This document shows positions 17,514-25,829 of a stretch of 64,000 nucleotides of DNA, one piece after another (positions within the stretch are counted from its first letter, which is position 1; every line of letters starts with the position of its first letter). The stretch covers positions 1,550,001 to 1,614,000 of the forward strand of contig NZ_CP100000.1 of the NCBI RefSeq assembly GCF_024138165.1, read 5' to 3'. Origin of the DNA: Halorussus vallis. GTDB lineage: Archaea > Halobacteriota > Halobacteria > Halobacteriales > Haladaptataceae. The translations under genes were made by a program, and so were the position numbers. The notes below the pieces were generated by a model. That model saw only the letters and a list, made by a program, of their open reading frames with translations. It was not told the DNA's origin and searched no databases.

Positions 17514-18869
17514 TTACCCAAGCCGACGCGTCCGGCCGGACGCGTCGGCCGGCCGCTCGCCGTCGGTCGCCGTCTCGCGCACGTCGGACTCCCCGTCGGC
17601 GACCGCCGCTTCCCCGGCGTCCGAGACGCCGGCGGCCGCGGCTTCGACCTTCCGGAGCAGGTCGGGCCGGCCGACGAGGTAGAGCGTGTCGCCCGCCGCT
17701 ATCGAACGGTCGCGGGCCGGGAGCGTCTCGACGCCGTCGGCGCCGCGAACCGCGACGACGGTCGCCGCCAGTCCGCCGACCGGCGCGCCAGCGAGCGGGC
17801 TGTCGTCGGTCACGACCACGGCGCCGACCGTCTCGTCGGCCGCGCGGAGTTGAGCGGAGAACTCCCGGTCGGCGCGCTCCTCGGTCGGGAGCGTCACCAG
17901 CCGGTACGCGGCGTCGGGGTCGAGGGCGGCCGCGTCGGCGGCGTCGAGCGCGAGCGTCGCCACGTCGCCGACCGCCGCTCGGAGTTCCGCGGTCGCCACG
18001 CGCTGGGGACCGGGGGACGCTGCGGCGGACTCGGCGTCCGAGTCGCCCTCCGCAGCGTCGAAGGTGTCCTCCGCGGCGGCCGAGTCCGTCGACGGACTCG
18101 GCCGCCGCCAAACCTGGACGCGGTCGCCCGGACTCGCGCTGAACGCGGGGTCGGCCCGGACCGCCGCCGCGACGGTTCCCGGCGGCAGCGTCGGCCCGAT
18201 GCCCGCCGCCCGGCCGCCGACCGCGAGGTACGAGACGGTGCCGTCGGCCGACAGGTCGACGTCCACGTGGCCGACGCCGTAGTCGTCCCGGAGCCGGGTT
18301 ACCAGCCGGTCACGGAGTTCCGCCACGGTCAGCCCGCGCGGAAACCGGAGCGTGGTTTCGGCCAGCACGGCCTTCGTCTCAGGCGCGACCGGGTCGTAGC
18401 CGTCGATGTCCTCGACGCTCGCCGGGAGTTCGACCGCGACGAACCGCCCGACCGCCTGCACGAGTCGGCTCAGGTCGCCTTCGAGTTCGGCCGCGCCCGA
18501 GACCGCGAACGCGTTCGCTACCGCAGTGCCGACGTGCCCGCCCGCAACGGCGGTGACGGCGCCCAGCGCGAACGCCGCGACGTTGACGAGCGCGCGACCG
18601 GTCGACGGGACGGCGGTGCCGCTGTCGAGGAACTGATAGAGCGCCGTCTCGGTGTTGAGCAACGCGCCGACGGCGCCGAGACCGACCAGCACCGCCAGAC
18701 CCTCGGGAATCCGCTGGCGTGCGTACGACCGGTAGAGTAGTCCGGCGAACGCCGCGACCCCGCCCGACAGCAGCGCGAGGCCGACGACGCGCGCGAGCGC
18801 CACGACGGGGCGCTCGAACGTGACCAGGAGGTTCGAACCCGCGGCGGCCGGGCCGACGAGCGCGGTCAC
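17514..18869 (-). CDS. Membrane-anchored RCK_C (TrkA-C) domain protein
   Basis: A 451-residue protein. About four helices fill residues 1-130 (e.g. VVALARVVGLALLSGGVAAF), then come two soluble repeats, and a TrkA-C fold at about residues 350-420 (AAGDTLYLVGRPDLLRKVEA). RCK_C domains bind regulatory nucleotides and control potassium transport. The GTG start overlaps the stop of the homologous gene upstream (GTGA), so they are coupled. Two long palindromes fall inside the coding sequence (18073-18108 and 17522-17549), each in a low-complexity stretch. It is likely to partner the divergent potassium channel. Confidence 0.8.
   Translation of the reverse strand: MTALVGPAAAGSNLLVTFERPVVALARVVGLALLSGGVAAFAGLLYRSYARQRIPEGLAVLVGLGAVGALLNTETALYQFLDSGTAVPSTGRALVNVAAFALGAVTAVAGGHVGTAVANAFAVSGAAELEGDLSRLVQAVGRFVAVELPASVEDIDGYDPVAPETKAVLAETTLRFPRGLTVAELRDRLVTRLRDDYGVGHVDVDLSADGTVSYLAVGGRAAGIGPTLPPGTVAAAVRADPAFSASPGDRVQVWRRPSPSTDSAAAEDTFDAAEGDSDAESAAASPGPQRVATAELRAAVGDVATLALDAADAAALDPDAAYRLVTLPTEERADREFSAQLRAADETVGAVVVTDDSPLAGAPVGGLAATVVAVRGADGVETLPARDRSIAAGDTLYLVGRPDLLRKVEAAAAGVSDAGEAAVADGESDVRETATDGERPADASGRTRRLG
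17522..17549. repeat. Perfect 28-bp palindrome at the 3' end of the RCK_C gene
   Basis: GCCGACGCGTCCGG followed directly by its complement. It encodes about residues 441-449, ending 8 bases before the end of the stop codon. Confidence 0.8.
18073..18108. repeat. Perfect 36-bp palindrome inside the RCK_C gene
   Basis: Arms of 18 bp (left arm GCGGCGGCCGAGTCCGTC) meet without a loop at GTCGAC. They encode part of a Ser/Asp/Ala-rich linker, about residues 254-265. Confidence 0.85.
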
Positions 18870-20155
18870 GCCGCCACCTCCTCGAAGCGGTCGAGCGCGC
18901 TCCGCGCGCCGACCGCGTACAGTTCGTCGCCGGCCGCGAGCGCGGTCGACCCCGCCGGCGCGAACGTCCAGGTCCGGCCGCGCCGGACCGCGAGCACCGC
19001 CACACCGTACTCGTCGCGGAGCGCCGCCCCGCCGAGGGTCGCGCCGTCGACCGGCGACCCCTCCCGGAGTTTCAGCCGGCGGAACCGCTTGCCGTCCCGT
19101 CGCAGCAGCGACAGCAGTTCGAACTCGCGGCGCGTGCCGCGGGCACGTACCCGGAGCGCGGCCGACTCGGCGTCGAGCAGGGTTTCGGCGTCCCGCGGCG
19201 AGACGGCGACCGTCACCCGACCGTCACCGCCGGTGGCCTGGGGCGCGGGCGTCGAAACCGGCACGTCGGCGGCCGCCTCGTTCTCGGCGTCATTTTTCGT
19301 CGCGGAGTTGGCCCGTGAGACGACCGGGTTCGAAGCGCCGTCGTCGAAACTCGCGGCTCCGGCGGGTGACGCGGTTGCGCCGCCCGCTCCGTCGGACTTC
19401 GCGCTGATGACCGTGCCGTCGACCTCGCCGCCGTCGGTCGAAACCGTCACCTCATCGCGGCGCGCCAGCCCCGTCGGGACGAGCGTCTCTACCGAGACGG
19501 CCCGCCGGCCCTGCGGGACCCGCCGGGAGAGGCCGCCGACCGGCGGGGCCGCCGCGAGCGTCGCCCGCCCGCGCTCGTCGATGCTCGCGGTCACCTCTGC
19601 GAGGTCGTGGTCGGTTCGGAGTCGCTCCTCCAGGCGGAGTTCGAGTTCCGACAGCGGGAGGTCGGCGGGGAACGTCCACTCGCCGCCACGAAGCGTCGCC
19701 CGCAGGTCGGCGGTGAGCGGCGGGTAGCCCTCGACGTCGGCGACCTCGCCGGTCGCCCGGACGCGGACCTGGCCGAAGCGGCCGACCCGCTCTATCGCGT
19801 CGGCCGAGAGGGTGCGCTCGCGAAGCGACTTGAGCGTGAACCGGCGCGGGAACTCCGCGCCCATCCGGTCGCCCTGGGCGTGGGCGTACAGCGTCACCAT
19901 CATCACGACCAGTGCGGAGACGAGCGCGGCGGGCGAGGCGGCGATCTCGGTTTCGAGCAGGCCGAGAAGTCCGCCCTGGACGCCGGCGACCGCGACCCCG
20001 AGGACCAGGACGGCGAACCCCGGAATCGAGACGCCGGTGAAGTACTTGAACGTGAACCCGAGCGACCACGCCACGAGCGCCGGGACGACGGCCGTCAGTA
20101 CGCCGAGATAGAGACCGACCAGCAGTTGGCCGGGGAACGAGAGACCGAGCGCCAT
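18866..20155 (-). CDS. Membrane-anchored RCK_C (TrkA-C) domain protein
   Basis: A 429-residue homologue of the protein encoded directly downstream. It has three or four N-terminal helices (e.g. LLVGLYLGVLTAVVPALVAW), soluble repeats, and an RCK_C-like C-terminal region (STALAAGDELYAVGARSALD). The pair forms an operon with a 4-base overlap. ATG at 20155 is preferred over GTG at 20173 because a TATA-like GATTTACGG on the minus strand (20180-20188) is about 28 bases upstream. It is divergent from the potassium channel gene with only 72 bases between, which suggests shared control. Confidence 0.8.
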   Translation of the reverse strand: MALGLSFPGQLLVGLYLGVLTAVVPALVAWSLGFTFKYFTGVSIPGFAVLVLGVAVAGVQGGLLGLLETEIAASPAALVSALVVMMVTLYAHAQGDRMGAEFPRRFTLKSLRERTLSADAIERVGRFGQVRVRATGEVADVEGYPPLTADLRATLRGGEWTFPADLPLSELELRLEERLRTDHDLAEVTASIDERGRATLAAAPPVGGLSRRVPQGRRAVSVETLVPTGLARRDEVTVSTDGGEVDGTVISAKSDGAGGATASPAGAASFDDGASNPVVSRANSATKNDAENEAAADVPVSTPAPQATGGDGRVTVAVSPRDAETLLDAESAALRVRARGTRREFELLSLLRRDGKRFRRLKLREGSPVDGATLGGAALRDEYGVAVLAVRRGRTWTFAPAGSTALAAGDELYAVGARSALDRFEEVAA

Positions 20156-20179
20156 GGTTTCGGCGAGACGCACCGACCG

Positions 20180-20202
20180 TAAATCACTACCGACAGTTTA
20201 TC
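20180..20202. promoter_or_regulatory. Divergent promoter region of RCK_C operon and potassium channel
   Basis: A TATA-like element on the minus strand (about 20180-20188) and another on the plus strand (TTTATC, 20197-20202) lie 28 and 29 bases from the two divergent starts. Confidence 0.5.
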
Positions 20203-20227
20203 TACCGGGACGCGCACAGGTTCGTGC

Positions 20228-21403
20228 ATGGAGACGGGGTCGTGGCCCGACCGCATCAGCGTCCGCGTCACGGTCACCCTGACGTTCGCGGTGGCGGCGC
20301 TCTCGATAGCCACGGGCGTGTTCAGCATCGGGTTCAGCCCGGCCTCCACCGGGAACCTCTTCGGCGGCGAGATTCCCGAGTGGGTCCAGGAGACGGCCAG
20401 GTTCACCGGCGTGCTCACCGGCTTCACGATGCTCGTCAGCGCGATGGGAATGCGCCGGGGGCTGCGTGTCGCGTGGTACTCCACGGCGTTGCTGCTCCCG
20501 CTGACGGCCGTCCAGGGGCTCGTCCAGTCGAGTTCGTACTCGCTCCCCCTGGTCGCGGTGTCGCTGCTCGCGCTCCCGTTCGTGTTCGTCCGGCGGGACC
20601 GCTTCGACCGCGAACTCGACGTGACGATATCCCAGTTGACCGCGGTGGCGGCGCTCGCCGGCGTGCTGGTGTACGGGACCACCGGCACGTACGCGCTGGC
20701 CGACGACTTCGCCAACGTCGAGACGCCGCTCGACGCGCTGTACTACACGCTGGTCACCGCAAGCACCGTCGGCTACGGCGACCTGACGCCGACATCCCAG
20801 ACGGCCCGGCTGTTCGGGCTGTCGGTCGTCGTCCTCGGCACGTCGAGTTTCGCCATCGCGCTCGCGTCGCTGCTCGGCCCGGCCATCGAGGCCCGCATCG
20901 CCTCCGCACTCGGAAGAATGACCGAATCACAACTCGAACTCCTCGAAGACCACGTCGTCGTCCTCGGATACGGCGACCTGACCGAACCGATTCTGACCGA
21001 ACTCGGCGACCAGGTCGAGTTCGTCATCGTCACGCTCGACCAGCAGCGCGCCGCAGAACTCCGCGAGCGCGGCCTCAACGTCCTCACCGCCGACCCGAGC
21101 GACGAGGACCCGCTCCGGCGGGTCGGCATCGACCGGGCGCGGGCGGTCGTGGCGGCCACGAACGACGACGCCGAGGACGCGCTGGCGGTGCTGACCGCCC
21201 GCCAACTCAACCCCGAGGTGCGCATCGTCGCGGCCGCGACCGACCGCGAGAACGTCGACAAACTCAAACGGGCCGGCGCCGACACCGTCATCAGTCCGGC
21301 GACCATCGGCGGTCACCTGCTGGTGCGGTCGGCGCTCGGCACCGAGGGCATGGAAGACGTGGCCGACCGCCTCTCCGGCGAGTCCTCGCGTCGAAGGGGC
21401 TGA
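20228..21403 (+). CDS. Potassium channel with cytosolic RCK (TrkA-N/TrkA-C) domain
   Basis: A 391-residue ion channel. Four hydrophobic segments come before the pore; the selectivity filter is TVGYGDLTP (about residues 178-186), followed by the inner helix. The RCK domain starts at VVVLGYGDLTEPILTEL (about residue 240) and keeps the Rossmann strand, but the third glycine of GxGxxG is Thr. Ligand binding may therefore differ from classic NAD-binding TrkA. It imports or releases K+ across the membrane, central in a salt-in halophile. It is divergent from the two RCK_C membrane proteins. Confidence 0.92.
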   Translation: METGSWPDRISVRVTVTLTFAVAALSIATGVFSIGFSPASTGNLFGGEIPEWVQETARFTGVLTGFTMLVSAMGMRRGLRVAWYSTALLLPLTAVQGLVQSSSYSLPLVAVSLLALPFVFVRRDRFDRELDVTISQLTAVAALAGVLVYGTTGTYALADDFANVETPLDALYYTLVTASTVGYGDLTPTSQTARLFGLSVVVLGTSSFAIALASLLGPAIEARIASALGRMTESQLELLEDHVVVLGYGDLTEPILTELGDQVEFVIVTLDQQRAAELRERGLNVLTADPSDEDPLRRVGIDRARAVVAATNDDAEDALAVLTARQLNPEVRIVAAATDRENVDKLKRAGADTVISPATIGGHLLVRSALGTEGMEDVADRLSGESSRRRG

Positions 21404-21565
21404 CCGGACGCGCGCGAATTCACCACGTGACGGAAGCGCTCGGTGACATGTACCACGGGAAGCGCCCGGTGACGCGAACCCCCGGAAGCGCTCGGTGAAT
21501 CAACCGGCAGGGTGGTTCTCGTGAGCGGAGCGAACGAGAGCTCGTCGGACCGGAGGTCCGACGGT
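21404..21565 (+). repeat. 26-base tandem array before structured element B1
   Basis: Three units at 21432, 21458 and 21484 start GGAAGCGCYCGGTGA, with an exact 26-base period and about 11 variable bases between cores. The same unit recurs before B2 (24267 and 24293). The array ends at AATCAACCGGCAGGGTGG, which leads towards element B1. The rest of this stretch has small hairpins but no gene. Confidence 0.7.
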
Positions 21566-21700
21566 GGACTGAAAGGGGCCGCCCGCTCGCGCCCGAAGGG
21601 CGTGGTCGTCTCAGCGACCCCTATTCGGCGAGTGCCGCAGGCGCGAGCCGGATATGTCGCTGAGCGACCGCGAGCGGGCGGGGGCTTTCGAGGCGTTCTC
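21566..21700 (+). ncRNA. Structured element, family B, copy 1 (putative RNA or mobile hairpin)
   Basis: It runs from GGACTGAAAGGGGCC to GGGGGCTTTCGAGGCG. The closing stem CGCCCGCTCGCG (21580-21591) pairs exactly with 21669-21680. An inner stem pairs GGTCGTCTCAGCGAC with GTCGCTGAGCGACC, and an apical part ATTCGGC...GCCGGAT follows. Compared with copy B3 the apical stem changes C-G to T-A while still pairing. No ORF is conserved. Whether it is transcribed is unknown. Confidence 0.65.
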
Positions 21701-21819
21701 CTCTCCGTTGTCGCTAATATCGGTCAAAGCGGTCACCGTCGTTCTACCGTTCCCGTCGTAGACGCCACGGTGGTTAGGTGAACGAGAAGGAGGTGCCAGA
21801 CAAACCCGATTTCGCCGGA

Positions 21820-23340
21820 CTACCCCCGGTGAACCACGGCGACGTCGCACTCCAAATCCTGGAGACGCTCGAACGTCGGCGGAGAGATGAACCGCGAGGC
21901 GGTCGAGCGGTCGGTGCTCGCGCCCATCACCACGAGGTCGTAGTGGGCGTCGTTGGCCGCGAGGAACGACTCGATGGACGACCGCGAAACCCGGGTTTCG
22001 AACGACCCTTCGAACGCCTCGACGAGGTCGGCCAGCGTCGCCTCGGCCGACCGCCGCTCGTTCTCGCGGTCGATGCAGGTGCAGACGCTGACGCTGCCCG
22101 AGAGGCCGGTGAGTCGCCGCGCGAAGTCTATCATCGCGTGGGCGGTGTCGCCCGGCCGGGCGATGGGCACGAGGACCCGTTTCCAGCGCGAACGAAACGC
22201 GGTCTCGGACGCCGACCGGAACGCGATGGTGTCGATGCGCCCCTGGAACAGTCGCCTGACGAACGGCGACAGCGAACCGTGTCGCTCCTCGTAGGGCGTC
22301 ACGACGAGGTCGCAGTTGGTCTCGCGGGCCGTCCTGATGACGGTCGCGGCCGGATTCGCGCCGTCGCCGGCGACCACCACCTCGCAGGGGACGCCGATTC
22401 GGGTCTTGATGCGGTTGGCCTCGGCTTCGAGTCGCTGGGCCGACTCGTCGGCGACCTGGACCTCCTCGACCTCCGCACCCTCGGCCTCGGCCGCATCGGC
22501 GTCGACGAATTCCGTCCTCTCGACCGCCCGCGGGTCGGGGTCGACGTCGCCGGCCTCCTCGGCGGCCGCGACGCTCTCCTCGTCCACCACGTCGAGGAGG
22601 ACGACCTTCCCCGCGTCGTGGGCGGCCGCGAGTCGCGCGCCGAAGGTCGCCGCCGCGGTCGAGGCGTCGCCCCGCATCGGCACCAGCACGTGGTCGTCGC
22701 CCCGCGTCGACTGGTAGAGGTACTTCGAGCGACGCTCGTAGAACCGGTCACGCCAGAGGTGGAACGCGCCCGCGACGATGCTGCTGGCGAAGAAGACCGA
22801 CCCGACGTAGTCGAGGAAGAACTCGGCGATGTCCGTCGGGCCGGTGAACGCCGGCGCGATGAGCGCCAGCAGCGCGGTCGAGAACGCCGATGGCTCCTCG
22901 TAGTCGAGCGCCCACGTGACCCCGCCGGTCAGGAAGATGGCGAGCGCGGCCTCGACCGGCGAGACCTTCAGCACGCCGGCGCCCATCGGGTCGCGCAGCG
23001 ACGTGTGCATCCCCAGCCAGATGGCCGCCGTCCCGCAGACCGCCCCGGCGGTGAGGCCTCCGACGAACTTGGTCGGCGAGGCGTACTTGCCCTCGGGGTC
23101 GGCGAACAGCGTGTAGGTGCCCGACGCCAGCGGCGGGAAGAGGACGAACGGAAGGACCTCCTCGGAGTTCGCGATGGCGGTGACGAGCGCGATGAGCAGC
23201 GGCACGAACAACAGAATCGTCAGGTGAATGAGGTTGGTCGTGTGCTCTATCCAGCGACGGAACTCGGCGACCTCGCGTCGTTCGAACCGACGCACGCGCC
23301 GCAGAAGAGCGTGGTAGCGCGTACGCAGGCCGTCGAACAT
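21820..23340 (-). CDS. HPP family membrane protein fused to two universal stress protein domains
   Basis: A 506-residue protein. The HPP-type membrane domain (about residues 25-185, roughly six helices, e.g. LTILLFVPLLIALVTAIANS and the FPPLASGTYTLF motif) is followed by two UspA-like domains (about 205-365 and 370-506). The second holds VLVPIARPGDTAHAMIDFA and DLVVMGAS. HPP proteins have been linked to nitrite transport, USPs to nucleotide sensing, so a regulated transporter is plausible. ATG at 23340 is preferred to TTG at 23349. The gene sits between structured elements B1 and B2. Confidence 0.88.
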   Translation of the reverse strand: MFDGLRTRYHALLRRVRRFERREVAEFRRWIEHTTNLIHLTILLFVPLLIALVTAIANSEEVLPFVLFPPLASGTYTLFADPEGKYASPTKFVGGLTAGAVCGTAAIWLGMHTSLRDPMGAGVLKVSPVEAALAIFLTGGVTWALDYEEPSAFSTALLALIAPAFTGPTDIAEFFLDYVGSVFFASSIVAGAFHLWRDRFYERRSKYLYQSTRGDDHVLVPMRGDASTAAATFGARLAAAHDAGKVVLLDVVDEESVAAAEEAGDVDPDPRAVERTEFVDADAAEAEGAEVEEVQVADESAQRLEAEANRIKTRIGVPCEVVVAGDGANPAATVIRTARETNCDLVVTPYEERHGSLSPFVRRLFQGRIDTIAFRSASETAFRSRWKRVLVPIARPGDTAHAMIDFARRLTGLSGSVSVCTCIDRENERRSAEATLADLVEAFEGSFETRVSRSSIESFLAANDAHYDLVVMGASTDRSTASRFISPPTFERLQDLECDVAVVHRG

Positions 23341-23442
23341 AACCGACAAATCGGCCGCGGGAAGGTAAATGTCTGCCGGCCTGAGGGGACGACGGCGGCG
23401 TCTCCCGGTCGGCGGAACGTTCGACCGCGGAGCTTTCGGTCG

Positions 23443-24174
23443 CTACTCCGCCAGCGAGCCCACCGCGTCGAGGCTGATTCGAATCGCGCGCTCGACGTTG
23501 TCCTTGGCCTTCTCGGGGAGTTCGTCGTCCTCGGTTTCGCCCTTCTGGGTGCCCTCGACGAGATTGCCGTCGACGGTGCAGATGGCCCCCGCGCGCATGC
23601 CCTTGCGCCGCGCGAGCGAGAACACCGCGGCAGCCTCCATCTCGACCGAGAGGATGTTGGCAGCCTCCCAGTCCTCGACGTACTCGTCGGTTTCGGCGTA
23701 GAAAGCGTCGTCGCTGGCGATGGGGCCGACGTGGACCGACTCGTCGTTCGCTTCCGAGGAGTCCACGAGCGCGGTCAGCACGTCGTACTCGGGCACCGCG
23801 GGGTACTCGACGGCCTCGTAGCGCTTGCTCGTCCCCTCGTTCTTCGCCGCGCCGGTGGCGACGATCATGTCGCCGATCTCGATGCCCGACTGGAGCGCGC
23901 CGGTCGTCCCGACCCGGATGACGGTTTCGACGCCGACGGCGTGGAGTTCCTCGACCGCGATGGCGGCGGAGGGACAGCCGATGCCGGTCGAGCAGATGGT
24001 GAGGTCGACGCCCTCGTACTCGGCGTTGACGACCTTGTACTCGCGGTTCTCGGAGACGACCGTCGAGTCGTCGCAGAGGCCCGCGATGCGGTCGACGCGG
24101 CCGGGGTCGCCGGGGATGAGCGCGATGTCGTTCACGTCGCCCGGTTCGACGAGGAGGTGGGGCTGTTTCGCCAT
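23443..24174 (-). CDS. udp: Uridine phosphorylase
   Basis: A 243-residue nucleoside phosphorylase-I family enzyme cleaving uridine with phosphate to uracil and ribose-1-phosphate. Visible motifs are IPGDPGRVDRIA (phosphate binding, about residue 20), VIRVGTTGALQ (about 85) and SVEMEAAAVFSLA (about 173, ribose-binding Glu/Met/Glu). In haloarchaea the ribose-1-phosphate is thought to enter the pentose-bisphosphate pathway; the R15P isomerase at 49147 and the PfkB kinase at 25826 would act next. Confidence 0.93.
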   Translation of the reverse strand: MAKQPHLLVEPGDVNDIALIPGDPGRVDRIAGLCDDSTVVSENREYKVVNAEYEGVDLTICSTGIGCPSAAIAVEELHAVGVETVIRVGTTGALQSGIEIGDMIVATGAAKNEGTSKRYEAVEYPAVPEYDVLTALVDSSEANDESVHVGPIASDDAFYAETDEYVEDWEAANILSVEMEAAAVFSLARRKGMRAGAICTVDGNLVEGTQKGETEDDELPEKAKDNVERAIRISLDAVGSLAE

Positions 24175-24266
24175 GGGCGTGGCTTCTCGGGAGCGGGAGA
24201 AAAAGCGTACGGGTTCGCGGCCGACGCGCGGGGTTCGGAGGTTGGTCGCGCGGTGACTCGGCCGGC

Positions 24267-24402
24267 GGAAGCGCTCGACGACACCAACCACCGGAAGCGC
24301 CCGGCGACACCAACCATCGGGAATCGACCGGTGGAACGGACCACCAGGTATCGGCCGACCGACCATACCCCAAAAGCGCCCGACGACGCTACCGGCGGGG
24401 TG
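24267..24402 (+). repeat. 26-base tandem array before structured element B2
   Basis: GGAAGCGCTCGACGA (24267) and GGAAGCGCCCGGCGA (24293) lie exactly 26 bases apart. More degenerate units follow near 24319, 24347 and 24371. The array runs into ACCGGCGGGGTGGGACTGAAAG, the start of B2. Confidence 0.7.
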
Positions 24403-24525
24403 GGACTGAAAGGGGCCGCGCGCTGGACGAACCCCGGCGACGTAAGCACTGGAGTGAGCGCCGGAGGCGCGAACGAAGCGCGCAGCGAGCCGCGGGAGTC
24501 CAGCGCGCGGGGGCTTTCGAGGCTG
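24403..24525 (+). ncRNA. Structured element, family B, copy 2
   Basis: It keeps the boundaries GGACTGAAAGGGGCC and GGGGGCTTTCGAGGCT. The closing stem is a different sequence that still pairs perfectly: CGCGCGCTGGAC (24417-24428) with its complement at 24498-24509. The inner stems of B1 and B3 are replaced, but an apical GTGAGCGCCGGAGGCGCGAACG resembles that of B3. No ORF is visible. Confidence 0.65.
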
Positions 24526-24631
24526 TCTTCGACGGCGAGCAGTCGGAGACTCCCTGAACCCTCAGAACACCGGCCGTGAGTCACGTTATATACGCAAACG
24601 ACTTCTCACCGCACTAACGCCTCTCGCACGC

Positions 24632-24772
24632 ATGAGCCACTGTCCCGACTGCGGCGAGGAGGGAGAGAAACTGGTCGAGAGCGACGCCTCGGCCGGCGGA
24701 TTCCTGAGTTCGCGACACGTCTGGGACTGCCCGCACTGCGGCGCGATTCTCGGCGTGAGCGGGCACATCTAG
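24632..24772 (+). CDS. Zinc-finger microprotein (46 aa)
   Basis: A 46-residue protein starting MSHCPDCGEEGEKL and containing CPHCGAILGVSGHI, so two CxxC knuckles form one zinc site. Small zinc-finger proteins of this size are common in haloarchaea and several have been linked to stress or biofilm behaviour; this one has no assigned role. TTATATAC at 24585-24592 is a candidate TATA box, giving a short 5' leader. Its stop overlaps the stop of the convergent regulator gene by four bases. Confidence 0.75.
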   Translation: MSHCPDCGEEGEKLVESDASAGGFLSSRHVWDCPHCGAILGVSGHI

Positions 24773-25140
24773 GCGTATCGGTCGAGGGCGTCCCACTCGG
24801 TGCGGATGAGTTCGCCGATGCCGTGTTTCATCACGGCTTCGCCGAGCGAGGTGGCGACGTAGTAGGAGTACAGACCGTCGGCTCCGCGCTCCTTCTGCAA
24901 GCGATTGCCGACGACGCCGACGTCGACTAGCTTATCGAGGTGGTAGTGGAGCTTGTTCGAGGGTAAATCCAGCGCCTCCGAAAGCTCCGTGGCGCTCATC
25001 TCGCCCTCGCGCAGCAGTTCCGCGACGATGCGGTAGCGCGTCTCCTCGCTGACCGCCCGCTGCATGGCGAGGTAGTCTTCGAGTTCGAGGATGCTCTCCT
25101 CGGGGAGCTTCGGGGGTTCGTAGCGTTCTGCTTTGGCCAT
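24769..25140 (-). CDS. ArsR-like winged-helix transcriptional regulator
   Basis: A 123-residue DNA-binding protein. The winged helix covers about residues 25-90, with SEETRYRIVAELLREGEMSA then the recognition helix LPSNKLHYHLDKLVDVGVV. The C-terminal part, GLYSYYVATSLGEAVMKHGI, is typical of haloarchaeal ArsR-like regulators. A perfect 9-bp inverted repeat at 25171-25189 sits 30 bases before the ATG, suggesting autoregulation. ATG at 25140 is chosen over the in-frame start at 25239 because that extension spans the palindrome and is not protein-like. Confidence 0.85.
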   Translation of the reverse strand: MAKAERYEPPKLPEESILELEDYLAMQRAVSEETRYRIVAELLREGEMSATELSEALDLPSNKLHYHLDKLVDVGVVGNRLQKERGADGLYSYYVATSLGEAVMKHGIGELIRTEWDALDRYA

Positions 25141-25170
25141 GGTTCGAGGGTGCTCCGCCGGTTCGGTGAC

Positions 25171-25189
25171 GTTAGGAGCCGCTCCTAAC
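25171..25189. promoter_or_regulatory. Operator-like inverted repeat
   Basis: GTTAGGAGC-C-GCTCCTAAC is a perfect 19-bp dyad in the gap between the ArsR-like gene and the divergent gene at 25296. Its position suits autorepression and possibly control of both genes. Confidence 0.6.
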
Positions 25190-25259
25190 CTCGTCGGTAG
25201 TACGTTGGGGAGACGGCGACTTAACGGTTGTTGACTCAACGTTCGCTGAAATGGCCGCT

Positions 25260-25268
25260 ATTTATAAG
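25260..25268 (+). promoter_or_regulatory. TATA-like box of the gene at 25296
   Basis: TTTATAAGT ends 27 bases before the ATG, which supports that start over the in-frame ATG at 25251. Confidence 0.6.
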
Positions 25269-25295
25269 TATGGGCGGTGCGTCGGCCGCGAACGA

Positions 25296-25829
25296 ATGCG
25301 AGAACGGCTCATATACGACCTCGAACCCACCTCCTACAGACGCTTTCTCGTCTACGTCATGGGGCCGTACAAGTCCCACGTGACCGAGGACGAGGAGATG
25401 TACTCGTTCCTCGAACGACTCCGCGACGACCTCCGGGAGGAGGGACTCAACGCCTTCCTCGCGACCGACCCGGAGATTCCGCTGGACGAGATGGACGCCG
25501 GAACCCAGACGCTCGAGTTCGCCCGGGCGAGCAACGTCGTGCTGTTCGTGGTCCCCCGCGAGGGGAAGAACCTCGGCGTCGGCATCGAGGTCGGGGCCGT
25601 CCTCGAAGATATCTCGGACCGGCGGCGCGAACGGATTCTCTTCGTCCACGAGGTCGGAATGCGGAGCGCGATGATCGGCGCCATCGGCGACCGGTGGGAC
25701 GTCGAGCGCCGGACGTTCGACGACGAGGACGGGCTACTGAAGGCGGTGAAACAGTTCGTCGCGGACGTCGTTCGAAAGGAGGACACCGGCGAGCTACCGT
25801 TCCCACCCGGCGAAGAAGGCGACGACTAA
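25296..25829 (+). CDS. Conserved haloarchaeal protein (DUF7509-like), possible deoxyribosyltransferase-like fold
   Basis: A 177-residue soluble protein starting MRERLIYDLEPTSYRRF. The order of motifs, VYVMGPYK, a two-helix region ending LNAFLAT, then ASNVVLFVVPREGKNLGVGI with EVGAVLED, recalls nucleoside 2-deoxyribosyltransferase-like or TIR/SLOG-like folds. I know similar haloarchaeal proteins only as a domain of unknown function. It is divergent from an ArsR-like regulator and overlaps the convergent PfkB gene end by 4 bases. Function unknown. Confidence 0.75.
   Translation: MRERLIYDLEPTSYRRFLVYVMGPYKSHVTEDEEMYSFLERLRDDLREEGLNAFLATDPEIPLDEMDAGTQTLEFARASNVVLFVVPREGKNLGVGIEVGAVLEDISDRRRERILFVHEVGMRSAMIGAIGDRWDVERRTFDDEDGLLKAVKQFVADVVRKEDTGELPFPPGEEGDD

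Noticed and set aside
21432-24402. The 26-base tandem arrays as a possible CRISPR
   Set aside because: Cores are about 15 bases with about 11-base intervals, too short for repeat-spacer arrays, and no cas gene is near.
21778-24579. A 933-codon plus-strand open frame across the HPP/USP and udp genes
   Set aside because: It runs antisense to two clear genes and through the intergenic repeats. The translation is Arg/Gly/Val-rich without any fold signal.
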